A stretch of 43,339 bases of DNA from Ichthyophthirius multifiliis (Eukaryota; Ciliophora; Oligohymenophorea; Hymenostomatida): positions 4,185 through 47,523 of the forward strand of contig NW_004087271.1 of assembly GCF_000220395.1 (NCBI RefSeq), given 5' to 3'. The notes beneath the pieces were generated by a model. It saw only the letters and a list, made by a program, of their open reading frames with translations. It had not been told where the DNA came from and did no database searches. The stretch's first letter is position 1; the number at the start of each line of letters is the position of its first letter. The translations under genes were made by a program, and so were the position numbers. This document shows positions 9,801-20,648 of the stretch, piece by piece.

Positions 9801-11687
9801 TTTTTTATTAATTTGAATTATATATTTTAAGGATATGGATGTTTTCAATAATATTTATTTATCAAAAATAAATAATTTATTAATTTAAAATCAAAAAGCC
9901 AGTAATTTATATTTTTATTATTAAATTATTTATTTTAATTTTAATTAGTTTGTAAAATTATTCAGATTCAATTATATATTATTAACAAATTCTAAATAGT
10001 CAGTAAAAATTTTTATATATTTAATAATTTTAAATTAATATATGTCCTTTATAATAAAGAGAAATGTAAGTTCTTCCTAGAATTCATTAAAAAATAAATA
10101 AAAATAGTTAGTAATTGTTAAATTCTAATATTTTTTAATCATTTTAAATTTATTAAAAAAATTAGTGCGTAAATCATTTAATATAATTATTTAAAATTAA
10201 TAATAATATTATTTTAGTAATGCGTACATCTTTATTTATATTATTATTTTTTTAATGAGTTATAATAAAAAGAAAGTAATATTTTTATTGTATTGAATTT
10301 AAATTATATATTTTTTTTTACCCTTAACCAAAATAGAATGTTTATTTATAATTTTTTTTTTTTCATGAATGATTTGTTTAATAATAACCAGAGTTAGATT
10401 TCTTAATTTGTATTAATATAATTATTTAATTTAAATTAAATTAATATAATAATTTTGATTATTTATATTTCTGTTAATTTTAAAGGTAATAATATTAAAT
10501 ATCTTTTTTTATTAAAAATTATTTTTTTTATAATTATAATTATTATATTATTTGAAGAGTGATGTAGTAAAGTATTTATTATGTATTTAATCTTAAAAAC
10601 TTAATATAGGCAGTAATTATCTTTATATACTTTCTTTTTAAAGAATATTTTATAATAAAAAACATTTTATAATTATTTTTATTAAATTAAGAATGTAAAA
10701 TCTTAAATAAAATATTATAATATTATAATAATCTTAAATAGAAAGTTAATATTTAATTAAGATATGTATATATTTAGTTTAATATTATAGATTCCAAATG
10801 TAAAATTTAAATTATTACCTTCGATTATATTTTAATTAAATATTTTTAGCTTTAATTAGTAAATTTTATTATTTAAATTTAAATGTTTTCTCATATCAAA
10901 TTAGATTGTTAAAATTAATAATTTTATATATTGATTTTAAATTATAAATTCTATTCAGTGTGTAATTTTATTATCTTAAGTTTTTAATAATTATTATGAT
11001 TAAAATAAGGATGTGAGATATATTTTTTAAATATATATCATCAATAACATATATAAAATACTATAGAAAGTATAATTTTTTTATATTATTATATTTATTA
11101 TTTATTAAATAAAAAGCATGTATTTTAATACTATTTTTAAATAAAATGTTTGAATTAATCAAAAAATAGAAAGTTATGCTTTATTTTTAGTGTTATATTA
11201 ATTTAAATAAAGGACGTAATATTTTAATTACTTTTTAATATTTTTATTTATTTTTAATTCAAAATAGTATGTAATTTGTTTTGAAAATAAATAAATTATA
11301 AAGCATATATACAAATATAATTAGTGCGTAAAATTTATTTTATAATTAAAATAATTTGAGAAAATTCTTAAATAGGAATAAGTAATTTAAAATTTAAAAT
11401 AAATTATAAAATAAAATATAAAAAGAAATATATTTTTAAAAAATAAAATAAATATTTAAAATAGTTTATTTTAATTTTTATATTATCTAAATTAAAATTT
11501 TATATTATATTATTAGGAATTTAAGGTATTTTAGTGTATATTAATTAAAATATCTCTTAACAAAGGTTAAAATGAATATAAAAATAAAAGAATTTTAATA
11601 TTATTATAAAAAATATATTAGATTGAAAATAAATGGTATAATTTAATTTAATTTATATAAAATAATATAAGAAAAAAAAGAAGTTGA
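3709..11687 (+). CDS. hyper-fragmented gene: secreted Cys-rich protein built from about 113 single-codon exons
   Basis: A gene of about 8 kb encoding only about 235 residues in about 132 exons. Exon 1 (ATG TTA AAG) and exon 2 (20 codons) give a signal peptide. Then about 113 exons of exactly 3 nt and 17 of 6-18 nt follow, each preceded by TAG/AAG/CAG and followed by GTAA, GTAT or less often GTTA. The last exon is 171 nt and ends TGA. All but one exon are multiples of three, and all introns are phase 0. No single codon is TGA. Introns are mostly 40-85 nt. The product after signal removal is cysteine-rich with C-x-x-C spacings (exons 3/6, 12/15, 63/66, 78/81), like secreted or surface Cys-rich proteins of ciliates. 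I do not recognise the family. Exons are listed block by block in the entries that follow. Two irregular points (4285, 7035) are unresolved. The splicing itself is inferred; no transcript was seen. Confidence 0.8.
3921..4578 (+). CDS. microexon gene, exons 3-15 (single codons)
   Basis: Exon start and codon: 3921 TGT (Cys), 3982 AAG (Lys), 4066 GAT (Asp), 4118 TGT (Cys), 4175 CAA (Gln), 4232 TAT (Tyr), 4285 GGGG (Gly, four nt, see findings), 4335 AAT (Asn), 4383 ATT (Ile), 4427 TGC (Cys), 4470 TTA (Leu), 4521 CTT (Leu), 4576 TGT (Cys). The result is two C-x-x-C pairs (CKDC and CLLC) immediately after the signal peptide. Introns in this block are A-rich and 40-81 nt long. Confidence 0.8.
4669..5311 (+). 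CDS. microexon gene, exons 16-28
   Basis: 4669 AGA (Arg), 4711-4719 three codons GTT TAA AAC (Val-Gln-Asn), 4777 TGC (Cys), 4820 ACT (Thr), 4871 CAA (Gln), 4918 ATG (Met), 4973 AAA (Lys), 5034 TAT (Tyr), 5094 GAT (Asp), 5156 ATA (Ile, donor GTTATA), 5203 GAT (Asp), 5247 GAA (Glu), 5309 GAT (Asp). The in-frame TAA of the 9-nt exon is Gln under the ciliate code. The long gap 4579-4668 holds a zero-length AG|GT site at 4624/4625. Confidence 0.78.
4920..6900 (+). repeat. family of mutually similar about 57-bp introns in the microexon array
   Basis: Many introns in this part share ordered blocks: a start close to GTAATATTAAATAAAATA, a middle tttttagttt-like block, and an end close to tttttattaaaaatag. 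Examples begin at 4976, 5037, 5940, 6002, 6709, 6768 and 6833. Similarity by eye is well beyond shared AT richness, though low complexity makes this hard to judge without alignment. It suggests that a single intron-like unit spread through the gene. Confidence 0.5.
5356..6331 (+). CDS. microexon gene, exons 29-46 (18 consecutive single codons)
   Basis: 5356 GCT (Ala), 5418 TTT (Phe), 5482 AAA (Lys), 5537 TTT (Phe), 5593 GGA (Gly), 5653 TCA (Ser), 5713 ATA (Ile), 5760 ATT (Ile), 5824 TAT (Tyr), 5885 TGG (Trp), 5937 TCA (Ser), 5999 TAT (Tyr), 6045 ACT (Thr), 6099 TAT (Tyr), 6150 TGG (Trp), 6214 TGG (Trp), 6272 GAA (Glu), 6329 AAA (Lys). This is an aromatic-rich part with three Trp codons. TGG sits one base from the TGA stop, and no TGA occurs. 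It is the most regular block, with introns of 44-61 nt that often share similar inner sequence. Confidence 0.85.
6389..6990 (+). CDS. microexon gene, exons 47-57
   Basis: 6389 GTT (Val), 6447 GAT (Asp), 6518 ATG (Met), 6573 TTA (Leu), 6634 AAC (Asn), 6706 ATG (Met), 6765 AAT (Asn), 6830 GGA (Gly), 6893 ACT (Thr), 6941 TGT (Cys), 6988 TCA (Ser). The peptide contains Asn-Gly-Thr-Cys. The next regular exon is 172 nt away. In between, a 7-nt AG-TTGACAC-GTTAAA (7035-7041) breaks the rule and is not included. Confidence 0.8.
7163..8105 (+). CDS. microexon gene, exons 58-72 (mixed 3, 6 and 15 nt)
   Basis: 7163 GCT (Ala), 7320 GAA (Glu), 7367-7372 CAT GAA (His-Glu), 7415 AAA (Lys), 7456 ATA (Ile), 7509 TGC (Cys), 7555 CAA (Gln), 7600 TCA (Ser), 7655 TGT (Cys), 7713 ATA (Ile), 7789-7794 ACA ACA (Thr-Thr), 7875-7880 ATA TAA (Ile-Gln), 7966-7971 CCA TCT (Pro-Ser, donor GTTATT), 8028-8042 five codons (Lys-Asn-Thr-Leu-Asp), 8100-8105 ATA TAA (Ile-Gln). 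CQSC is another C-x-x-C. Two exons contain TAA, read as Gln. Gaps 6991-7162 and 7166-7319 are longer than usual and could hide missed exons. Confidence 0.72.
8151..9009 (+). CDS. microexon gene, exons 73-89 (17 single codons)
   Basis: 8151 CCT (Pro), 8204 TGT (Cys), 8261 ACT (Thr), 8304 ACT (Thr), 8353 GAA (Glu), 8407 TGT (Cys), 8453 CTT (Leu), 8499 AAT (Asn), 8548 TGT (Cys), 8598 TTT (Phe), 8683 ATT (Ile), 8735 TTA (Leu), 8790 ATT (Ile), 8845 GCC (Ala), 8906 TCT (Ser), 8955 GGG (Gly), 9007 ACA (Thr). The peptide PCTTECLNC continues the cysteine pattern. At 8955 the run of five G is exactly AG+GGG+GT, unlike the six-G run at 4284-4289. Confidence 0.82.
9062..10002 (+). CDS. microexon gene, exons 90-108
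   Basis: 9062 TTT (Phe), 9113 ATG (Met), 9168 GAT, 9214 GAT, 9279 GAT (three Asp), 9331 GGA (Gly, donor GTTAAA), 9376-9381 ATA TGG (Ile-Trp), 9438 AAA (Lys), 9492 TGC (Cys), 9551 AAT (Asn), 9598 AGC (Ser), 9642 AAA (Lys), 9689 AAA (Lys, donor GTAGAA), 9738 ATA (Ile), 9783 GAT (Asp, donor GTTAAT), 9832-9840 GAT ATG GAT (Asp-Met-Asp, weak donor GTTTTC), 9899 CCA (Pro), 9949 TTT (Phe), 10000 TCA (Ser). Confidence 0.78.
10060..11381 (+). CDS. microexon gene, exons 109-131 (mixed 3-18 nt)
   Basis: 10060-10065 AGA AAT, 10108 TTA, 10166 TGC, 10218-10223 TAA TGC (Gln-Cys), 10273 AAA, 10337 AAT (donor GTTTAT), 10392-10409 six codons Ser-Gln-Ile-Ser-Gln-Phe, 10558-10563 AGT GAT (or 10558-10566 with donor GTAAAG), 10610 GCA, 10692 AAT, 10742 AAA, 10791-10799 ATT CCA AAT, 10850-10858 CTT TAA TTA, 10905 ATT, 10959 TGT, 11010 GAT (donor GTGAGA), 11067 AAA, 11117 CAT, 11170 AAA, 11213 GAC, 11268 TAT, 11325 TGC, 11376-11381 GAA TAA. 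Splice sites are a little looser than upstream and more exons carry several codons. A zero-length AG|GT lies at 10485/10486 in the long gap 10410-10557. Confidence 0.7.
11517..11687 (+). CDS. microexon gene, terminal exon with TGA stop
   Basis: After tattag at 11511-11516 the frame begins Glu-Phe-Lys-Val-Phe-Gln-Cys and runs 56 codons to TGA at 11685-11687. It uses TAA/TAG as Gln and ends Arg-Lys-Lys-Arg-Ser. There is no strong C-terminal hydrophobic anchor, so the product looks secreted rather than membrane- or GPI-anchored. This exon is of ordinary size, so fragmentation stops abruptly here. An apparent intron at 11526-11534 would be only 9 nt, and the frame is open through it, so it is read as exon. 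Confidence 0.7.
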
Positions 11688-12779
11688 TGAAATTGTAGAG
11701 AACATAAACATAGAATATATATATAAATTAAAAAATATAGTTATATAATATTTATATTAATTAATATATATAAAAAATATAATTTATATATTTATAAATT
11801 TTTATAAAATATATATAAATATATAAATTTAATTATATTTTTTAAATTATTTTATTTTATAAATAATAAATATCTTACTTTCTTATATATAATATATTAT
11901 TAACTTAAATAAATCATTTATTATTATTAATTTTTAATAATAAAAATATTTTTATGTAAAAGATTTTTGTTTATAAAATATAAAATATAATTTTTTAATT
12001 ATATTTTTTTAGTATATTTTTCAAAGTTTTTATTTATTTAACATTTTTTTTATTTATTTTAAATTATATTAATTTTTTTTTTATTTATATATATATATAT
12101 ATTCATATATATATATTAAATAAAATTTTAAAATTTATGTATTGTTAATTTATTTAATAAAGAATTTTCTTCTCTATTTATATTTCAATATATATATATT
12201 TTTAAAATAAGTTTAAATTATATTTATAAAATGTCAAAAAAAATTATATAAATATTAAATTATTAATATTTGCTATATTTTTTTAAAATTTAATATCTAC
12301 TTTTTTTGTTCTTTTTTTATTTGATAAATGTAGGACTTTTTATGTTTTTTATAAACTATTTCTTGTTGTCCTTTAAACCCTTTTTTCGAAAGATAACTTA
12401 TAAATTTATTAAAATTTTGATTTATATTTTATTAATATTTTTAAATGCATATTTAATTTAGAACATAAATTAGAAAAAAAATATATATATATAAGAATTT
12501 AAAAATTATTTCGATTGACTTTCTCTAACTATCTAACTAGTAACCAAATCCCATAAGCAATAATATTTAATATATATAGATATAAATTCATATTATTTAA
12601 TTTTATTTATTATTATATTTTAATAATTATTTTTATTAAAAAACAAAAGCAAATTAGAATTATTAATTTTATTATGAAATTATTATCTATAACTTTGATT
12701 TTTAATTAATGTTTATTAAAAAGTAAATTAAAAAATAAATAAATAAAAAATATATAAACCAAAACACAAACAAAATTAA
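11688..12779. other. intergenic, AT-rich
   Basis: Terminator or 3' UTR of the microexon gene and upstream region of the phosphatase gene. AT microsatellites occur near 12090 and 12190. I found no AG-NNN-GTA units here, so the array stops cleanly. No gene is supported. Confidence 0.6.
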
Positions 12780-13967
12780 ATGAAATTAAAAAAAAGTAGC
12801 ATTTTTTTAAAGGAGAATTTGAAAAAAAAAGCAAATTTTTATGCATGTTTTGCGGAGGAAAAAATTGTCCAAAAGAAAATTATTTAAAAAATCCAAATAT
12901 AAATGCAATTGAAGGATTACACTCAGATTGGATAAATAATGACATTTTAGCAATGTAAAGACCTTCATCTAGGATAATAAAAGACTTTAATTTAATTTAG
13001 TAATTTAAAAATAATAAAATTAAAGCAGTTTTTAATCTCTAGTTACCAGGTGAGGTAAATTTATATTATTTATTATAAAAATAAAAAGTAGTTTATAATT
13101 TTTTTTTATTTTTAAAAAAATAAAGCATCCTTATTGTGGTGATAATTTAAATATAAATAGTGGATTTACATATTCAATAGAAGAATTTACTGATAGTTAA
13201 AAAAAAAAATTAAATATAATGTTAATTCTAAAAAAACAAAAAAATAAAAAAAGATAATATATATTTCTTTAATTATGGATGGACTGATATGACTGTTACG
13301 AATCCAACATATATGATGAAAATAATGTCTTCTATAGATTTTATTATATCCTAAGGATATAAAGTAAATATTAATATTTTATTAATTAATTAAAATAAAA
13401 ATATTTATTAAGATTTCAGTACATTGTCATGCTGGTACTGGAAGAACTGGATTAGTAATTGCTTCTTGGTTAATATTTAATGAAGGGATGAGTTATGAAT
13501 AAGCAAGAAACCTTTTTAAATAAAAAAGAAAAGGAGGTTTAGGAAAAAATATATAGAAAATATTTTTAAAAGAATTTTAAGAATGTAAAATATATATTAA
13601 ATTTATATTTTAAATAATATAATTACTTTATATATAGTTTTAACATAATCTAGAATTACTTTTGGACTTAAATAATTAATTGATTTTGAACATTTTATTT
13701 AAAAACAAGAGTTAATTTTATTAACAAATATAAAAAATCAAGCAAAATATTAACCTTTAATATTCCATTAATCATTAGATAGAATAAAATAATTAATATA
13801 ATATAATTATATTTCAGCAGAAGATGTATACATTAAAAAACAAATTTATTATAATTATATTTATAAAATAGGCTTGTTTAAGTTTTTATGATATGTAACA
13901 TAAATAATAGTAATGGGGAACTGAATAGGAAAAATAAATAAATGAGTTAAAAGTAAAAACTATATAT

Positions 13968-14019
<52 letters not shown>

Positions 14020-14809
14020 TATTTTTAAACAAAAAAAGAGTTTAATAAATATGTTTTAATTTAAATTTTCGTAATTTCCAGATTGTAGAATAATAAGTTA
14101 ATTATTACTTGATTTTTTCGATTAATAATAACTCTAAGCAATAAAAAATCAATCTGCATTAGTATTAAATGAAACATTAATTTAAACAAAGGATTTCGAG
14201 TAAGTCTTTTTGAATAGAAACATTGTTTTGTTACTAGGTAGATATGAATTTACAATACTTTTTCGTTTAATAGAATTTTCTTATGTCTTTTTTTTCCTTA
14301 ATAAAGTAAAAATTTAACTTATAGAAAACTTTTTATTAAGAATTTGTATTTCTTTAGTTTCTAAAAGATAAAAATTAGAAAATATATTCATTATGCGTTC
14401 TTTTTTATGTAAATAATACGATGATTAAGTTGTTTAAAGTCTCCATTCTTTTATGAGTAAATGGTTAAATTAGTGCATTTAAAATGGAGAAATCAATTAT
14501 AATTATTAAAAAGCTTTTTATACTATTTGTAATTAAATTTAATATGAAAAAAAACATGATTTATAGTCTAAAAATAATGGTTCTACAAAAGTCCATCCAA
14601 TTATTTAAAATCTAGAAAATGAAAGTTTAAGTAAAAAAAATATTTCTGATATTTTAATTGGAACTAATATTATTTAATAAAATAAAGAAGTAAATTAAAA
14701 ATCCTTAAATTAATCTTAGATTAAAAAAAACAATGAATAGTATGCTAATTTATATGATCATGAAGAAGAACATAATAATAATTAAGATATATTAGAAATT
14801 TAAAATTGA
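12780..14809 (+). CDS. PTPDC1-like dual-specificity/tyrosine phosphatase
   Basis: The start at 12780 leads to CMFCGGKNCPKEN and then IEGLHSDWINNDILAMQRPS, closely parallel to the N-terminal part of animal PTPDC1 (a Cys-rich segment, then 'W-x-x-x-x-I-L-A-M-x-R-P-S'). After the first intron (from about 13054) comes HPYCGDNLNINSGFTYSIEE. The next part reads FFNYGWTDM. The catalytic loop HCHAGTGRTG lies at about 13422-13451 and fits the HCxxGxxR signature, with Cys as nucleophile and Arg binding phosphate. The rest is a long Gln/Asn-rich tail ending with acidic DHEEEHNNNQ and TGA at 14807. There are about five introns (for example around 13054-13124 and 13950-14038). In animals PTPDC1 is linked to cilium length and centrosome function; the same role here is inference. 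Confidence 0.85.
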
Positions 14810-15433
14810 TTTTTTTTATATTTATAAAATTAAATTATGAATAATTTTTTTTTATTAATTATATATTAATTAAATTTTCAAAATTTTGTTTTTTAAAGAA
14901 ATAATTTTTTTTTATATATATATATATATAATTTATTTTATTGTTTGATATATTAAATATCTTTTATATTTTATTTTATTTTGAATAAATATTTATCTCA
15001 CAAAAAATTAATTAAATATTAAAAGTATGTATTTTAAATTATTATATCTTACTTTATCTTTAATATTTTTTTAATAGTAATACTTATTTTATTAGCAAGT
15101 TATTTTTGAAATAATATCACAAATCTTTAATTTTTTGGGCTTATAGTATAAAAATATATTAATCATTAATACGAGAAAAATTGAACTATAGACCATACAC
15201 TTAAAGAGACCTATAAATTAAAAACATTAAATTTTATATTTAAAATTACTTTTGGGAAGATATTATTTTTTATGAAAAAAAATTAATTTCTCCTTTTATA
15301 AATTTATAAAAAATTAAGTATTTATATTTTTATATTTTAAAAGCAATGTTTAATTTTTTTTTAAAAAAAATGCTTTAATAATATAAAATTTAAAATTGTT
15401 AATATATTAAATAATTAAGGTTATAAAAAAAAA

Positions 15434-15483
<50 letters not shown>

Positions 15484-15599
15484 TTATATATATTATTTTT
15501 ATATATTAATACATATACTTATTATTATTATTCAATTAATATATACATATATATTAATATATGTAAAAAAAAAAAAAATAATATATAATATAAATTTTA
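14810..15599. other. convergent intergenic region with (TA)n
   Basis: The region lies between two genes that end toward each other. It contains a long (TA)n run at about 15436-15477 and otherwise AT-rich sequence. No gene was seen. Confidence 0.6.
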
Positions 15600-16910
15600 T
15601 CACAAAATTGGAATAGAATCATTCCAATCCAAAACCATATTTTTGCCCCATTTAGTTTTCATTACCTGTTCAATTAGAGGAACTAGATCTTCATCTTATT
15701 TATCATCCTAATCTTTTTTTTCAAACAATCTTTTATTATTTTCTGTTTATTCCTTAAAGCTGACTGTCATAATAATTCTATCATCTTTATTATATAACTC
15801 GTCATAAAGTATTATATCAAACTTCCCATTATTTTTAATTTCACAAACCCTATAATCAAGTGCAAATATCACTGAATAATGATATTCTTTACATATCACC
15901 CAAATTGGAAAAACTGGTTTTTTAAGATATTCCCCTACCTCTATATATTACAGATGCTCGAAAATCGTCAAAAACCCAAACTAACTTTTTTAATCTATTC
16001 CCCTAAGTCTAAGTTCATCATCGAGTACTTTTTCACCATCAAAGCAATTTGATCTGGCCTTTCCTGTCAAAAACAAATTCACTTATTCCTATTAACAATG
16101 CCCATGATGTCCTATAAGAGCGTTTTCTTAAGAATCCATTTCATCTTTTATATTCTAAACTCCTTTTGTCAAAACAACACTATAAAGGAAAGTCGTAATC
16201 CCACTATTATGCTATCCAATAAACTCTTCTTTGAATTAATGCAGTCCTTCATAAGCTTACTCAATTGTATTAGCTTTAAATTAGCAAATTCCACAATTTT
16301 CAACGGGAACAGCATTTTAATATGTAGTCTATGTAATGACTGCAATCTTAATATTATTATCACTTTCTTTACAATTAAATAAAATTTCCGCTAAAGCAGC
16401 AACTAAACAATTCTCCCTTAATTATTTATTTTTATAAAATTCAATATTATTAACTTAATTATTTACAGGAGGTGCAACAAACATTAAATATTTCAAAAAA
16501 AGAGCCTAAACGCATGCTATAATTCCACAAGGACCTCCTTCTTTTTAAACCAAACCATAAAATGTATTTTCATTATCGTTTAAAATAAAACCTTAAGACC
16601 ATGAATAAGGTAAAAACTTATTCTATTGCTAGTTAAAGAGAAGCTTTTTGATTTCCTATATATCGTTTCCTTATATTGGAGTAGTAATTCTTTTTGATAA
16701 ATTTTGGAGAGTAGTATTTTTATTTAAGTTTAGTTATTGAGGACATTTATAGTTTTATCCTATTTTACCTTTTTCAAATAAATTTATTTTTATATATTTA
16801 TTCAAATTATTCTCTTGAAATTCTTCTTATTCTTCTTATAGAAAATTAGGGCATTCCATGTTTATTAATGTTGGTTTTACATTAAAATTCAATTATTATT
16901 CATTATTATA

Positions 16911-16967
<57 letters not shown>

Positions 16968-17897
16968 TTCCTATTTCTTTTATTCTTCCATTTATTTGTT
17001 TTTGTTAAAAAAATTAAATGTTTTTATACTTTCTCCATTATTATTTTCTTTCTAAAATAATTTTTCTTCTTAATTATTTACTATTCGAGATTCAATTACA
17101 TTATTATTATTATTAAATAAAGAATCATTAACAAAACCACTTATTTTTTATTATTATTATCCTTATTCTCTTATTTTTACAAAAAAATCTGAATTTTAAT
17201 TATTCTATTGCACCTCTGAAATTTAATAACTTTTTGGAATTTCATAGTCATATTTAAGTTCTGTAAATGTATTTTCTATTTTATATTAATTGTTTACATT
17301 TTCTTGCAATTTAGAAAATTTTTTCATGTTTGTCCTTCTCGAAGTTAAATTAAAATCATCATTATCTTTTACTTATTCTTATATTTGCTCTTTTATTTCA
17401 TGTTTATAATCATTTATTATATTACCTTTAGATTACTTTTTTTTTAAATTAATTTTTTTTTAAACAATTAACATATATATATACTTTTTTTTATATACGT
17501 TTTTATTTTAATTTTCTATATTTATATTAACAAAATTATCTTATTTATTTTAGTTTTGATTTTCTGATATCTTGGCAGTAATCAAACCTAATTAAGTTTT
17601 TTAACTATTTTATATTATATTATTTGATCTCTATTTAAATTTAGAAAATAAATATTCTGATAAAATTTCAATTAATGATATTTATGGTGTTGGGTTAATT
17701 TTATTATTCTTTACTAACCTTTCCATTGATAATAATCTTATTAAATCTAATTTTGTCATTTTTACTCTTGGTCTTTTATCTTCTAATTCTAACATATTTA
17801 ATGTTTCTTTAAAATCATATTTTAGTAAAAATTCTCTTATTAAACTTCTTGCTAAATCTTCGGGTTTTACTATATTTTCTAACTATTTAAAATCCAT
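15600..17897 (-). CDS. MINDY-4 (FAM188B)-like Lys48-type deubiquitinase
   Basis: The protein begins MDFKQLENIVKPEDLARSLI and continues as a LisH-like helix pair (REFLLKYDFKETLNMLELE), as in the N-terminus of MINDY-4. A long Asn/Gln-rich middle follows. The catalytic domain has GLVQKEGGPCGIIACVQA (about 16510-16560), where the Cys of GGPCG is the nucleophile. It also has VNLFLTGKARSNCFDG and EYHYSVIF (the His is the expected general base), and it ends MKTKWGKNMVLDWNDSIPIL before TGA at 15600-15602. The order and motifs match the MINDY-3/4 (DUF4205) family, which trims polyubiquitin chains. The N-terminal LisH-like part favours MINDY-4. One or more small introns lie in the middle (near 17460-17560). 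It is divergently transcribed from the kinase gene. Confidence 0.88.
16902..16967 (-). repeat. (ATT)n encoding a poly-Asn tract in the deubiquitinase
   Basis: Trinucleotide run of about 20 units. On the minus strand in the gene's frame it reads AAT, giving a poly-Asn stretch between the N-terminal LisH-like part and the catalytic domain. It is typical of AT-rich ciliate and Plasmodium-like proteomes. Confidence 0.75.
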
Positions 17898-18369
17898 GAT
17901 TTTTTTTTAAATTTAATATTTTAATATTAATCTGTATTTTAAAAATAAATAATTTTATATTTAAAAAAAAAAAATTAAAAAATAATTTATAATTGTTTAA
18001 ATATATATATATTATTTGGATATGTATTTTAATAATGTATTCTATATTTTTTTTTTTTTTTCAAATTTAAATCTTAATACTAATATTTAAAATATTAAAA
18101 CTTAAAAAAAAAATATTCAAATATATTTTATTTTTAAAAAATTTCTTAATAGTAAAAATATAACTTAAGATTATATATAAGTATTTTTAAAATTTATTTT
18201 ATTTTTTGTATTTATAAAACTTTTTATTATATATTATCAATTATATATTAATATAAATACAATATAATTAATTATTATAAAACTTATTTATTTCAATTAT
18301 TATATTATATTACTTAAATAAAAAATTAATTAAAAGATCATTTAAAAAAGTAAATATAAGAAATATAAA
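17898..18369. promoter_or_regulatory. divergent upstream region shared by MINDY-4-like and CDPK genes
   Basis: The 472 bp between the two outward-pointing start codons must hold both promoters. The sequence is AT-rich with homopolymer tracts (for example T-run 18049-18061). No specific motif can be named. Confidence 0.4.

Positions 18370-20648
<2,279 letters not shown>

Noticed and set aside
10762-10765. AG-ATAT-GTATAT, 4-nt unit
   Set aside because: Only 17 nt after the previous exon, too short for an intron here, and not a multiple of three.
3921-11381. CRISPR-like array or satellite because of regular spacing
   Set aside because: The conserved part is only splice-site-like flanks, the spacers are AT-rich and alike while the triplets vary, and the organism is a eukaryote by genetic code and introns.
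11526-11534. GTATTTTAG as an intron
   Set aside because: Nine nt is too short to splice, and the reading frame is open through it and stays in phase.
16098-16382. Plus-strand 94-residue ORF and minus-strand 64-residue ORF (16169-16363)
   Set aside because: Both are other-frame shadows inside the MINDY-4-like catalytic domain.
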